Position numbers and translations under genes: made by a program | Assembly (NCBI GenBank): GCA_938743325.2 | Contig: OW568895.1 | Span: 432,916 to 496,915, forward strand | Reading direction: 5' to 3' | Source: Pycnococcus provasolii | Taxonomy: Eukaryota > Chlorophyta > Pseudoscourfieldiophyceae > Pseudoscourfieldiales > Pycnococcaceae | DNA: 64,000 nucleotides | Notes under the pieces: generated by a model | Seen by the model: only the letters and a program-made list of their open reading frames with translations | What the model was told of the DNA's origin: nothing | Database searches by the model: none | Shown: one piece after another, positions 1 through 9,722 of the stretch | How positions within the stretch are numbered: position 1 is the stretch's first letter | Layout of the letters: every line of letters starts with the position of its first letter

Positions 1-934
1 ATGCCACAGCTCGTTCCGCCACAAGCAGGCTTGCATGCAGCTCGCCCGTCTCTGGGCAAATGAATCCGTCCAGCTCAGGGTACAGCACGCGTGGCGCGGG
101 TACGGTGGGCGTTCCGCTGACATTCGCGGCGCTTCGATCAGCCGCTGCTGCATCGTTGAGCGCCGCGACGGCGTCGTGCACGTTGGACATCTCCATGCGT
201 CGCAGGAATGCGCGACACGTCGTCGCTGCTGCAGCCCACACGCGTTCCCACGCGATCCAGTCGCAAGCGCGCCACGAGTACCGTTTTCGCTTGACGAGCG
301 CGATGAGCCCGACAGCTCCCGCGTGAGGTGCCAGCTTTAGCGCAAGCACGCGTTCGATGTCGCCCGCGTCAGCATTTGCACCGGCATCGTCCGAGGGAGC
401 GGCACCGTCTTCGGGAGCGGCGTCGTCGTCGTCATCCTCTTCTGAATCTGAATCTTCTTCTTCCGACGACGAATCCGACGAGCTTGTGAGGTCGTCGTCA
501 GCAACAACAGCGGGTCGCCTCGCGTTGTTTCGCGGCGCCTTGTTCGTGTGAACTGTTTTCGTTTCCGTGTAGAGGAATTCGGAGAGAGACGCGATCGCCT
601 TTCTCTTATTTTGCGGTGGTTTGGCAGACGACGATGTGTTAGATTTCTTCGCAGAGACGCCTGCTGCTGCTGCGTTTTGTCGCGTCGTCCGTTTCTGTTC
701 CCTTTTCCCTCCTCCCAAGTCAACTTTCGAGGATGAGGGTGCTGCTGATGATGATGTTTTGAGGTCATTTGAGACACTCACACCACACTTCTTCTTCTTA
801 GAAGGAGGGGAGGGCACATCATCATCCTCCTCCTCCATGAAGTCATCCTCATCCTCGACATCCACATCGACGGCGTAGTTCACCACACGAGAACTCACAC
901 GAGCTGAGGTACGAGCAGATCGACGCGTAGACAT
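1..934 (-). CDS. Acidic nuclear-type protein, N-terminal part, runs off the left edge
   Basis: From an ATG at 934 the minus strand is open for 311 codons to base 1 with no stop, so this is the N-terminal part of a longer gene. The first ~50 residues are Ser/Arg-rich and then very acidic, followed by a KKKK basic patch (nuclear-signal-like), a Ser/Lys-rich stretch and a second acidic Ser/Asp/Glu tract around residues 150-190. After that the composition becomes globular; 'IERVLALKL' followed by 'RYSWRACDWIAWERVW' loosely recalls a chromodomain, which would suggest a chromatin protein, but this is inference from weak resemblance. The region upstream (to about 1140) holds a TTAGGG-type repeat. 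The protein could equally be an unrelated nuclear factor; the coding call itself rests on the long open frame and biased composition. Confidence 0.68.
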   Translation of the reverse strand, partial: MSTRRSARTSARVSSRVVNYAVDVDVEDEDDFMEEEDDDVPSPPSKKKKCGVSVSNDLKTSSSAAPSSSKVDLGGGKREQKRTTRQNAAAAGVSAKKSNTSSSAKPPQNKRKAIASLSEFLYTETKTVHTNKAPRNNARRPAVVADDDLTSSSDSSSEEEDSDSEEDDDDDAAPEDGAAPSDDAGANADAGDIERVLALKLAPHAGAVGLIALVKRKRYSWRACDWIAWERVWAAAATTCRAFLRRMEMSNVHDAVAALNDAAAADRSAANVSGTPTVPAPRVLYPELDGFICPETGELHASLLVAERAVA

Positions 935-2754
935 TGCAGCAGGTGAAGAATGAAAATGAGCGCCTGCTTTGCTCGGAGGATGGCGGGGCAGGGCAGGGCA
1001 CCTTATTATGTGAAAAAAGAGAGTTTTTTCAAACCCGGAGAGAAAAGGCGCCAACAAGGAAGTGAAATATATACCGGGTAGTACATAAAATGATTATTCG
1101 GGGTTTGGTTCGGTTCTTCCCGTTCGGGTTAGGGTTAGGGAAGGATGCCCGTGTCTGGATGATGATGGCCTGCTTGCTGTGCGGCTCATGGGCTTATGCG
1201 TTGGTGGGCTCATGGGCGCGGCATTGAGGCTTATCGGAAGTGTCGCCAGAAGAATCGCCAGCGACGATGTGGGACCCACCGTTTATTTCCTCAGCGTCCA
1301 CCGCCAGGTACTTCATGAATGACTCCACTGATTTCCACCTGCCGAGGACTCAGGAGGACTCAGGAACGGTTCAACTTTGTTTTTTTTTCAACGTTTCGTT
1401 TTCTTGGTTTTGTTGTTACAACTAACTTATCTATCCATACTGTAATAATAAGGGACTCTTGCGGCAGTACATGCACCTCTGACATCTCTCTTCTACGATA
1501 ATGATAGTAGTCTATATCATCCCCTAATAAGTGGATTCGAGACATACTGGCTTCTTGTGCGCCTACCGCGTTGCTCGACAAAGTCCGGCGAGTCGCCGCC
1601 GTTTGCCTCTGGCATCATGACACTGCTGGCAACGGATGAACGCGACGATACAGGCGGCGCACCGGACGACGACAATGATGCTATAGGGTTCGCCTCCCAC
1701 TGCACGTCTGCTCCCCCCGCTCCAAAGCTGCTGCATCTTTGCCCCATCTCTTAAGAGGCCATGCAAGACACCTGAGATCTACCAAGAGACTAAAGTAAAG
1801 GGTTAGAAAGGAACGGAATGGAACGGAATGGACGAGCAAGGGTGTATCAGGAAGTGCCAACCCTTCGGCCAACTAACGCGTTCGGGTAAGTCGTATGTAC
1901 TCTTCTTGACCACCTTACATATATGTACATAGAATCGACGCAGTTATTATTGGATGGGTTTTTTTGATGCCACACCAATTATTAACCAATTAACCTTATT
2001 GGGTGGACATTTATGCTTTTCTTTTCGGGACAACACCTTCTTATAATATACTTTAACAAAACACTCAGGGAAGGGGAATGGGGATGTCCCAATTTGTGTG
2101 GGGTTTTAAGGCGGGGAGCTTGCTTGCAAGCTCCTCACATGTCCCACTTTGCGTGGGATTTTTGGGTGGGAAATTTTGCCACTGTTGGCTCACGACCAAA
2201 GTGGGACATGCAAATTGCCCGTTGTTTGTGCGCGACCAAAGTGGGACATCCCAGGATGGGAGGGAGGGGAGGGGAGGGGGGAGGCTGATTTAGAATAGGT
2301 TGGCGCCCTTGCGGTCGCGTGGGTTCGGTAGACCCTGGGATCCCTTAGATGGCAAAATGGTATAGATGGCAAAATACTACCTTTTAGTATGCTCTCTCCC
2401 GACTTGTAGCGCCGACCATGTTCTGGACTGTGTTTGGGGACCCCTTTTAGACTCAGGCGGGGCAAAGCGTTTTGAAAAAATGGATCGGGAGTCTAGTCAG
2501 ATGAGAATCGATTAGGGGTTATCTTTGGGGTATCATTGTGGAGGTTGTGGTTGGATAGGGCGTCGCCTGAACCTCCATGCCCCGCGCACGGGTGTCTACT
2601 TCGCTCTACTAACACCCACGATGCATACAAATGAAGGTTGTTACGAGCAATTTGAAAAAAATGGACCGGGAGTCTTGTGACGGCAAAGGGCGACGAGTGT
2701 GTGCGCGCCGTCGAGCGCAAGCAAGCTTGAGTGCTAAGAACGAGTGAAAGGTCG
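935..2754. other. Intergenic region with mobile-element debris
   Basis: No intact gene is supported in this 1.8 kb. It contains the probable promoter of the left-edge gene, two TTAGGG units (1125-1140), a short tyrosine-recombinase-like remnant (1194-1349), and a low-complexity stretch near 2070-2290 where the motif AAAGTGGGACAT recurs. Near-repeats of 'TTGAAAAAATGGA' plus 'CGGGAGTCT' occur at about 2472 and 2651, which looks like old repeat debris beside the helicase fragment. Short ORFs exist on both strands but none has recognisable protein character. Confidence 0.5.
1194..1349 (-). pseudogene. Tyrosine-recombinase C-terminal remnant
   Basis: Between an in-frame stop just upstream and a TAA at 1194-1196 the minus strand reads LGRWKSVESFMKYL and then an acidic tail. 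The pattern (L)GRW-x-S-x3-F-x2-YL is the typical end of tyrosine recombinases from Crypton/DIRS/Ngaro-type elements and integrases, where H/W and the nucleophilic Tyr lie about nine residues apart. Nothing upstream in this frame encodes the rest of the enzyme, so it is a decayed fragment. The identification rests on about 14 residues and could be coincidental. Confidence 0.35.
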
Positions 2755-3393
2755 TTACATTGCACCGGATGCTGGCGTGCGTCGGCTCCGCCTGCCTGGA
2801 ATCTCGCGGAGACGGTTCATTTCTGCTGTGACTGCGTCGAGTTGCGGTTTGAACTTTTGGAACTCCTGCATGCTGATGGGGTTCGCAAGCTTGAGTGTGC
2901 TGAAACTGGTGTTTCTTGAGAGTGCAACGTAGTGTAGGGATTGGGTGAAGTATGAGCGGGTGCCTCGGTCGTTGTGGTAGGTCAGGCTTGACGTTGTTTG
3001 TCCTTGCGCCGAATGCGTAGTGACGACAAAGCTCGGTTCCAGAGGAATTTGCGAACGGATCGCAATTCGTCCTGGGCCGATGCCAATGCGCGAGTTGACC
3101 GGCCCAATTGGGACAAGGTGAGGATCGTTTGCGTCGTAAGGCGTGCCGTGGTACGATGGAAAGTGCACGATGGCAATGGGTACGCGGGCGTTCTGCGTCG
3201 TCGAGTCGTTGGGATGGTGGATGATCTGGCGAAGCGTGCCGTACGTTCCATTCGCCAGACCGAGCTCCACTGCGACGTTCGATCGGAGGATGACTTGGGC
3301 ACCGAGTCTCAGGGTGCGGAATCGACCGACGGTTTTTGTCTTGGACGGTACGAGTTTCGTCGCCGCCGTTGGTTGTTTGGTTGTTGTAACCTT
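2755..3393 (-). pseudogene. Pif1-type helicase C-terminal fragment (Helitron-like)
   Basis: The open frame after a TAA at 3394-3396 contains consecutive hallmarks of the Pif1/RecD-like SF1B helicase C terminus: 'LRLGAQVILRSN' followed by 'VELGLANGTYGTL' (the GLxNGxxG block), then 'THSAQGQTT' (motif V) and 'YVALSR' (motif VI). The Walker A and B regions are absent, so only the last ~210 residues remain. Helitron transposons end their Rep-helicase protein this way, and cellular Pif1 has the same blocks, so the source is uncertain; decay and neighbouring repeat debris favour a mobile element. It lies head to head with the Ala-rich ORF at 3564, 170 bp apart. The frame stops at 2755. Confidence 0.7.
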
Positions 3394-3563
3394 TTATATA
3401 TCCTCGGACGGGTCAATGTCTTTGTGGACATGTGGTGAAGTCGTTTGGTGAACGAAACAGTATATTTAGTGGAACCCAAGATATCTAGTGAACCCACCGC
3501 CGGGGCGGTTTCGAATGCACGACGTGCTCCGTAGGGGCCGTCATTTCTACTTCTTCGTCAGCA

Positions 3564-4124
3564 ATGCCGCCTAAGCGCGCGGCGACCGCGTCCGCTGGAG
3601 ACGAAAAAGCCGCGAAGCGATTGAGCGTCGACGGCGGTGCTGACGCAACGCCGAAAGAAATGGCTCAGGGCGGCGGCGACGCCGACGCGCCGGCTGCGAC
3701 GGCGACTCCCCCCAAGGCGTCTCCGACGCCGAACCAAGCTCTGGAAACGCCGGCGCGCGACAAGGGGAAGGCGGTCGCGGCGAATCCGAGCGGCGGCGAC
3801 GGCGGAGATGCGTCCGCTGCCACCACGACGATGGCGACGAAGGCGGCTCAACCGGCAACGGCAACGACGGTGAAAAACGCGACTACGGTTACGTCGCCGG
3901 CGTCCGCTCGTGTGGGCACCAAGTTGCTCGCCGCGATTCTTCCGCGCGACGTCGATGAAGATGCGCTACTGTGTCGTGCGGTCACCACCCGCACGTCGCA
4001 AGCGCCTAAGCACGTGCTAAACATCCGCGCGATCGCGGCGTCCGGCGATGGCCCCCGACCTGTGGCGCCTAGGGTCCCTCCGACTTATTTGGTCCAGCGA
4101 TTTTCGCCGACCTGTGGCGCCTAG
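3564..4124 (+). CDS. Ala/Pro/Thr-rich hypothetical ORF, possibly transposon-derived
   Basis: An ATG at 3564 opens a 186-codon frame. Residues 1-~110 are low complexity (Ala, Thr, Pro, Gly, Lys) with short basic patches; residues ~115-160 look more globular ('TKLLAAILPRDVDEDALL', then 'APKHVLNIRAIAASG'). The last ~25 codons are read through the tandem repeat at 4055-4180, so the C terminus has probably been altered by that repeat and the original protein was longer. I do not recognise the family. Disordered Ala-rich N termini of this kind are common in large transposon proteins, and the Pif1 fragment lies just upstream on the other strand, so this may be a truncated element gene. Confidence 0.4.
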   Translation: MPPKRAATASAGDEKAAKRLSVDGGADATPKEMAQGGGDADAPAATATPPKASPTPNQALETPARDKGKAVAANPSGGDGGDASAATTTMATKAAQPATATTVKNATTVTSPASARVGTKLLAAILPRDVDEDALLCRAVTTRTSQAPKHVLNIRAIAASGDGPRPVAPRVPPTYLVQRFSPTCGA

Positions 4125-4180
4125 GGTCCCTCCGACTTATTTGGTCGGCCGACCTGTAGGCCCGACCAGCGATTTTCGTC
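4055..4180. repeat. 40-bp direct repeat with partial third copy
   Basis: A 40-bp unit at 4055-4094, beginning CCGACCTGTGGCGCC and ending TTTGGTC, is repeated exactly at 4107-4146 (period 52). The spacer CCAGCGATTTTCG recurs after the second unit near 4167. The array overlaps the end of the Ala-rich ORF and ends about 170 bp before the TTL-like gene. Confidence 0.85.
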
Positions 4181-4349
4181 CCGGTAACCATAGACCCTAG
4201 AGGGTCTACCGAATAGTTTTATTTGGCGGAGGTTTGATATAGGTACAAAACAAAAAGGTTGGACCAGTGAGTTTTGACCAGTGTGTTTTTGACCCGCATC
4301 ATTTCCCGCCCACACACACACTGTACCTTACAAAACTACTCCATAAGTG

Positions 4350-5609
4350 ATGGCGGCGATGGAAGTTCCATGTCCGTCCCCTTGTTCTTCAGAGTTCTTG
4401 TACTACTTTTTAAACACGTCGTCTTCTTTGTACCTTGGCATCGACAATGTTTTACAAACACCCATGAAGCCGTACGCGTCCTTGTATAAGCGAACGCCCT
4501 CGTCACAAAAGGCACACCTACTCCTACTCGAACGGTGGAACGTGCCGTGGCCGCTTCTCTACGCATCTTCAGGCGCGGAAAACAACGGGAAACCGAATGT
4601 CGCTGTTAACCACGTACGCGGATCCAACAAAGTTACAATCAAGGCGCTCATGGTTAAGCAACTTCGTATGCTCGGACGTGAGCATACCGAGAATGCGTAC
4701 CAACATCCCGCTTTGCCCGAAACGTATCTGCTCGTCCCTCAGTCGCAAGACGACGAACGGCACGAACTAATCAAGGCGCACCAAACACGGAGCGGACCTT
4801 GGATCGCGAAGCCGACGTCAGGGGCGCACGGGGATGGAATACGCGTCTTTGCATGCGCGTCAGAAGCGGCGGCATACGTCGACGCGTCTGCCGCGCCAAA
4901 CGACCAGCCTGCAGCCAAAGAAGACGGCGCAAAGACAAAGCGAAGGCCAATAAGACCCAAGCCTAGGCCGATGTGGCTCGTGCAACGATACGTCGAGGAG
5001 CCACTCTTATACAGAGGTAATCGGAAGTTTGACGTGAGAGCACTCGTCTGCGTGCGCCACGACGGAAAGGCGTTCTGGTACACCGACTGGGTCGCACGCG
5101 TGTGCGGATCGGCATTCGACATGGCCAAGCTCGACGACAGATACGCGCACATCACAAACCATTGCGTTCAAGTACAAGGTGAGGCGTACGGCGAGCACGA
5201 GGAGGGAAACGAGGTGTTTCGCGAAGACGTGCGCGTCTATTTGGAGGAGTCGCGCGGGCGAAGCGCGGGCAGCGAACTCTTCCGTCGCATCGAGCAGGGT
5301 ATGCACGAAGCTGCGCGAGACCTCGTTGCCGCGCTGAGAGAGAATGCCGACTTCAGCGCCGATGCGCCGTGTGCATCCTTTCAGCTGCTAGGACTTGATC
5401 TCATTGCCACGACGGATGGCCGCGTCCTTCTGCTTGAAGCGAATGGGTCGCCGGCGGTCGCTGAGCGTATGATACCCGAAGCTGCCGAGGCTGTGGTAAA
5501 TCTGGCGCTAGAACCACTGCGTCGCGACATTCTTGGCTTGGGAGATGGCGCATCGAAAGAGCATGCGAAACAAAACAGCCAATCCAATCCGCACTTCATG
5601 GAACTTTGA
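4350..5609 (+). CDS. Tubulin-tyrosine-ligase-family (TTLL) enzyme
   Basis: This 419-residue protein belongs to the TTL/TTLL ATP-grasp ligases, which add tyrosine, glutamate or glycine to tubulin tails and thereby tune cilia and microtubules. Visible landmarks in order are: the ATP-binding loop WIAKPTSGAHGDGI (about 151-164), the QRYVEEPLL...RKFDVR block (212-230; the Arg/Asp pair is typical of TTLs), ITNHCVQ (268-274), and the metal/ATP block LLGLDLIATTDGRVLLLEAN with D350, E363 and N365, followed by the usual SP. Length is normal for a single-domain TTL. The start is the first ATG after an in-frame stop-free GTG; ATG at 4359 is a possible alternative. Which modification it makes cannot be decided here. 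Presence fits a flagellated ancestry, like the two kinesins. Confidence 0.9.
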   Translation: MAAMEVPCPSPCSSEFLYYFLNTSSSLYLGIDNVLQTPMKPYASLYKRTPSSQKAHLLLLERWNVPWPLLYASSGAENNGKPNVAVNHVRGSNKVTIKALMVKQLRMLGREHTENAYQHPALPETYLLVPQSQDDERHELIKAHQTRSGPWIAKPTSGAHGDGIRVFACASEAAAYVDASAAPNDQPAAKEDGAKTKRRPIRPKPRPMWLVQRYVEEPLLYRGNRKFDVRALVCVRHDGKAFWYTDWVARVCGSAFDMAKLDDRYAHITNHCVQVQGEAYGEHEEGNEVFREDVRVYLEESRGRSAGSELFRRIEQGMHEAARDLVAALRENADFSADAPCASFQLLGLDLIATTDGRVLLLEANGSPAVAERMIPEAAEAVVNLALEPLRRDILGLGDGASKEHAKQNSQSNPHFMEL

Positions 5610-5746
5610 AGTGTCCGTGATGTGTTGAACTACCATATCTTATAGCTTTTTGTAAATCAAAATATCGCGATTTATGCGTCAATTCCGTGACTGAAGAAAA
5701 AGTGGTATACATTACATGAGCAGCGCATTGTATGTAGTATAAGGTA

Positions 5747-8026
5747 TCAACCAACACGCCTCTGTGGTGGCACGAACGTCGACCTCGACGAGACAACATT
5801 TGGCGTCTTCAAGCGAAGCACGCTCTGCACATCCTCGATGGCTTCAAGCTGACGCGTACGAGAGCGATATGCTTGATTGGGTGCGCTGGAAAATCGGCTC
5901 TTTTGATTGCCAGGAGGGGGAGCGGGCAGCTTGCTTCGTCCGTGGTTCGCGGAGGACGAATTGCGAGATGACGCACGCGATGCATGGTGTGCAGGAATCA
6001 CAAGCGCGGGAATCACTGACGTCTTTCCAACGTCCTCCACGAGACGACTTGAGGCGGAGGGATGGCGACGATTGATCACAGAAAGATCCATCCTCGTGTT
6101 TTGCTCGCGACGCTGCTCGAGGCGCCGACGCGCCTCGCCGCGACGGCGCACCGCCATGCCGCGGCGCTCAGCCTCCTCAGACTGAATCTGGGTTTGCTGC
6201 ATCGCGCGCAGCTCTGCAATGCGAACTGCACCTGCGTCGTGAATTTCAGCCTCCGTGCGAGGCATGGGCATGCGCGCAGGTGCAAATGACAAGATGCGAT
6301 CTCGCGCCGCAGCGTCGGGGAGGCAGCGCAGGATCCGCCTCGCGGCTGCAGCCTCGGTCACCGTGGCGTGGGGGTCCACCACGAGGCGCGATGACTCCAG
6401 CATGACACGCCTAGACAGCTTCACCAAAAGCTCTTCAAACGCGGGCATGGAGATACGATCGTGAAGCTCGTCGCCGTCATTTCCTCTCTCCACCTCCCGG
6501 AACACCTCCAGATACGTGTTCTTGGAGATTAAGGAAGGCACGATATCAAAGTTGAGAGCAAATTGAAGAGCCTCGTCGATGTTCATCGTGCAGTTGGAGG
6601 CCACGCAGTAGTCCCACGACTCCTTGTCAACGCCCACGCCGACGCTCCCAAGCGTGGCGTAGTGTGCGAACATCTGCCTCAGACGCTGGCGATGCGTGCC
6701 GAGCAAGTGCAGCACGTCTTGCGAGTAGCATAGGTCGAGCTCGGGTATCGGAAGCGCGGCGCTGTGGCAGAATGGCAGAATGTTCCGCTCGAGTAGGTTG
6801 CGCCAATCCTCCGCGAATGTGTGTGCTCGGCGAGCCTGCTCCGTCGTGCATTCCGCCGGAGGCTTGTGGTGTCGCCCAATCGGTTCCCCGAGCGCCCTGC
6901 GGCCAGCGACAACGAGAGCGTGGCGCAGATCCTGCCCAGATGTCGGGATGCCCTCCGAAGGGGGTTTGCCACAGCGACGGCACTCTTTCTCGAAGAGGTC
7001 AGTCGCATCGACGGTCGTGAGCTTGTTGTTGAGCAGCCGCGCGTCTCGGAGCAGCCGTATGTATCCGACCAACCCGAGGGTATCGTGCGTGGTGGCTGCC
7101 GCAGTTTCATCCTCAGCGCCTCCGCTCGCGGAGATGCGCACGTGATTCGCCCGCTGCCCCGCATCGAACAGCCCTCCCGGTGGCTTGAGCCCCGACCGTA
7201 TGTTTGCTCGCGTCGGCGGCTTCGACGCGCCCGACGGCATGACGGAGAAGCGCGTTTTGCGCACCTTCTCCTGCGGCGAGCCGCCAACCCTTGCGTTCGG
7301 CCGTCTCACGTCGCCTCGCTCCGCGTACGCGTACCCTTGCACGACGTTCAGCGACTCTTCGTCGCACATTCTCCGCGCCCTCGCCTCCGCCACCTGCGCT
7401 CTGTCCGTGAGTTCACCCGCCTCGAATGCGAGCTGTTCGTGCGACGGCGGCGCGTCGCTGGCCACGCTACGCACGGTGAAGCTCGTCGCTGCGGTGGGCG
7501 GCCTGTCGTCCGCCTCCTCGTACTCGACCAGGTGGTCTCTCGCGCGCCTCGCTCTTTTCGCGAGCGTTCTCGCCTCGTTGATGGCGTGCAGCCACTTGGG
7601 CATGCGCTTGCTGAGCCTCGCTCCTCCCGTCCTCGCCTTTGCGATAATTTTTGCACGCGCCTTTGCTCTCTTGGCGGCGTCGCTTTCGTCGGCTTTGTTG
7701 ACGTGGTACAGCTCGGTGTCGTCTCCGCCTGGCGCCGCGTCGTTGTCGCCGTGCACCTCGGAGAGCGCCCTGACGAACCGTTTCGCCTCTGAGTACACGA
7801 GCGCCTCGGTATGTTTTCCCGACCTGTGTATGTGCGCCTTGAAGTGCTTGTTGTCCGTTTCCGTGACTCCCGCGAACGTGAGCAAGGCGTTGATTGCCAT
7901 GTCTGTATCTAGGTTGAGGTCGTCGAAGTGCTCGAACAAAGCGGCGGGGTGCTGTGAGCTGCCATGATCATAGTGCGAGCCAAGCGCAGGCAGCTTGAGC
8001 GTCTGCGGCAGAGTGCCAGGCGGCAT
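5747..8026 (-). CDS. Hypothetical 759-residue protein with helical core (flagellar-type?)
   Basis: A single open frame from ATG at 8026 to 5747. The N-terminal third is basic/acidic and helical (Ala/Arg/Lys-rich), the middle (about 330-560) looks globular, and residues ~460-570 include 'LGTHRQRLRQMFAHYATLG' and 'FDIVPSLISKNTYLEVFREV' followed by 'ISMPAFEELLVKLSRR'. That pattern (helical 'FxxY' segment, then an EF-hand-like 'pxxF...' segment without calcium ligands) resembles a domain found in many protist flagellar and basal-body proteins; I cannot name a family. The C-terminal 150 residues contain an Arg/Glu-rich predicted coiled coil ('EEAERRG...RRRGEARRRLEQRRE') and a disordered Ser/Pro-rich tail. 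It is convergent with the TTL-like gene, stop codons 137 bp apart, which is compatible with a ciliary role but does not prove it. Confidence 0.8.
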   Translation of the reverse strand: MPPGTLPQTLKLPALGSHYDHGSSQHPAALFEHFDDLNLDTDMAINALLTFAGVTETDNKHFKAHIHRSGKHTEALVYSEAKRFVRALSEVHGDNDAAPGGDDTELYHVNKADESDAAKRAKARAKIIAKARTGGARLSKRMPKWLHAINEARTLAKRARRARDHLVEYEEADDRPPTAATSFTVRSVASDAPPSHEQLAFEAGELTDRAQVAEARARRMCDEESLNVVQGYAYAERGDVRRPNARVGGSPQEKVRKTRFSVMPSGASKPPTRANIRSGLKPPGGLFDAGQRANHVRISASGGAEDETAAATTHDTLGLVGYIRLLRDARLLNNKLTTVDATDLFEKECRRCGKPPSEGIPTSGQDLRHALVVAGRRALGEPIGRHHKPPAECTTEQARRAHTFAEDWRNLLERNILPFCHSAALPIPELDLCYSQDVLHLLGTHRQRLRQMFAHYATLGSVGVGVDKESWDYCVASNCTMNIDEALQFALNFDIVPSLISKNTYLEVFREVERGNDGDELHDRISMPAFEELLVKLSRRVMLESSRLVVDPHATVTEAAAARRILRCLPDAAARDRILSFAPARMPMPRTEAEIHDAGAVRIAELRAMQQTQIQSEEAERRGMAVRRRGEARRRLEQRREQNTRMDLSVINRRHPSASSRLVEDVGKTSVIPALVIPAHHASRASSRNSSSANHGRSKLPAPPPGNQKSRFSSAPNQAYRSRTRQLEAIEDVQSVLRLKTPNVVSSRSTFVPPQRRVG

Positions 8027-8882
8027 AGGCCACTTAAGTGTGTTGCAATGAGCGAGGAGTCGTTTCAGCGAGGGGTCGGGCCGGAGGAGGCAAGTGTCCC
8101 TGTGTCAGTGGTCGGTCAACGAAGCACACGTAGGCGCAAAACGACCTTTATAGGGAATTGGCTTCGAAGGTGTTTCTTGCAAGCAAGGGTGAAGGGTCGG
8201 GCTTTGTTGATTGGTCCACCGTGGTTCTTAAGAGCGACTGGCAGGCACTCTCGCAGGTGGCAGGCCGACGGTTGGTTCGTTTGACTGGAACCTTCCACCT
8301 TCATCATTCCCCATCTCATCAACAATAACCCATCAATTATCAATATGGCAATCAACAACAAGCAATCAACAACATAAGGTAGAAGAGGGGCCGCTCTTCT
8401 CTTGAACTTGACCACCTTTAAAAAATGACCGTCTTACTAAAGGTATATGTATCGCGACGTCCGGGTCACTCCGGCCTGGTATCGCGACGTCCGGGTCACT
8501 CCGGGTGGATCCGCTTGTGAGTGGTTCTTGGCTTCTTGACCACGACGTTACTCCTCACGCGTGTTACATACAATAGTTACTACCTTAAGATAAAGGCCAC
8601 CTGCGCCTGTTACCTGCGCCACCACGAACATGACAGACTTCGCGTTTCTGCGATGAACGATCAACGATGGGACCGGCCTGCGGAGGTTGGTAAGAACTAG
8701 GTAAAGGTATGGGAGGGCTCGGCCTACTAGCGGGACCCGGCGTTAGGGTTAGGGTTAGGGTTCGGGTTCGGGTTCGGGTTTAGGGAAAAGTATTTAGTGC
8801 CATTGGGTGTACAGGCAATAGGTGCTTGCCTGGTTGGTTGCCCCTCCATCTATCTCTCCTGCAGAGGGGGGTTGAAAGAACC
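8027..8882. other. Intergenic region between divergent genes
   Basis: This 850-bp stretch separates the divergent starts at 8026 (minus) and 8883 (plus). It holds a 26-bp direct repeat at 8449-8474 and 8479-8504 (period 30, core ATCGCGACGTCCGGGTCACT), and a telomere-like run at 8743-8785. No gene or RNA is recognised. Confidence 0.55.
8743..8785. repeat. Interstitial telomere-like repeat upstream of a gene
   Basis: Three TTAGGG units followed by three TTCGGG units and one TTTAGGG lie about 100 bp upstream of the ATG at 8883. One of several such tracts in 5' regions of this window. Confidence 0.9.
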
Positions 8883-9665
8883 ATGGCGCGTATCCGAATC
8901 TCAAGACCACGTGTTCGTCATCGGTGTCCTTGTGAAGGTCGTTCTCAATCTCACTCCTCTCGCTCTCTTGGCTTTCTTGGTTCATGTCGTGCTTCGTCAT
9001 TCGTTGCCCCTCTTAAGTCTTGTTGGTCCTCGGCTTCGGCTTCGGCTTCAAATGTAGGTACCTTTAATAGAAGTTTATTTTCCGTTTCTGCGCTGAAGAA
9101 CGTCGATCTGCCTGAAGTCGTCATATGGGACCCCGAAGTTGTCAATATGGATGACGCGTGCGCCGTGTCGTTCGCGGAAGACTGTGCAGCAGCAGGATCA
9201 ATCCTTGCCGTCGCAACGACGGCCACGGATCCTCAAACTGCTCATCAAGCCGCTGAGGCGATTGGCGCCGAGGAGGTGTTTTATGGACAGAGCAAACTCG
9301 CGCTGTTCCGGAATATCATTGAGAACGTCACAGTCACGCCCGCGGGTTTCGGGAAAGCGCCACCGAGCGCGCCTCGTGCGCCGGTGCCCAAATGGATGGT
9401 CGCCATCGAGGCGTCGCCTGAGGGGGCGTTAGCGGCAAGACGTCTGGGCATGCGGTGCTTGGGCGTGGGTGCGGTGGACGTCGAAGAAGCTCACGCTCAC
9501 GTCGACACGCTCTGCGGCCTCGTCGCCGAGGACATTGCCACACCTGGCGCCTTCTGGTTGCAACCGCTACAACCAGAGGTGGGTGTCGGTGCAACTGACG
9601 ACGAGGAGATGAACGACGACGAACAGTTGCGCCGCATTCTCGCCGACCTCGACGCACCACCTTGA
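8883..9665 (+). CDS. HAD-like (CbbY/phosphoglucomutase-type) protein, probably plastid-targeted and non-catalytic
   Basis: The ATG at 8883 gives 260 residues. The first ~60 are Ser/Arg-rich with almost no acidic residues, as in chloroplast transit peptides. The rest resembles the late part of HAD subfamily-I hydrolases: 'VPKWMVAIEASPEGALAARRLGMRCLGV' occupies the place of the family block v-x-v-EDS-x2-G-x2-AA-x-aGM-x-v-x-gV. Here the catalytic/metal-binding EDS is EAS, and the motif I DxDxT is not seen (only 'VIWDPEVV'), so phosphatase activity is doubtful. The C terminus is acidic. Convergent with the flavodoxin-like gene, 57 bp between stop codons. Family assignment is inferred from the single conserved block. 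Confidence 0.72.
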   Translation: MARIRISRPRVRHRCPCEGRSQSHSSRSLGFLGSCRASSFVAPLKSCWSSASASASNVGTFNRSLFSVSALKNVDLPEVVIWDPEVVNMDDACAVSFAEDCAAAGSILAVATTATDPQTAHQAAEAIGAEEVFYGQSKLALFRNIIENVTVTPAGFGKAPPSAPRAPVPKWMVAIEASPEGALAARRLGMRCLGVGAVDVEEAHAHVDTLCGLVAEDIATPGAFWLQPLQPEVGVGATDDEEMNDDEQLRRILADLDAPP

Positions 9666-9722
9666 TGTGATTTCTTTCATGTATGTATGTATTATTACTG
9701 TAAGTGTAAGTACTGTGTATAT

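Noticed and set aside
6821-7792. 323-codon plus-strand ORF
   Set aside because: Antisense to the 759-residue protein; no ATG-supported start or recognisable feature.
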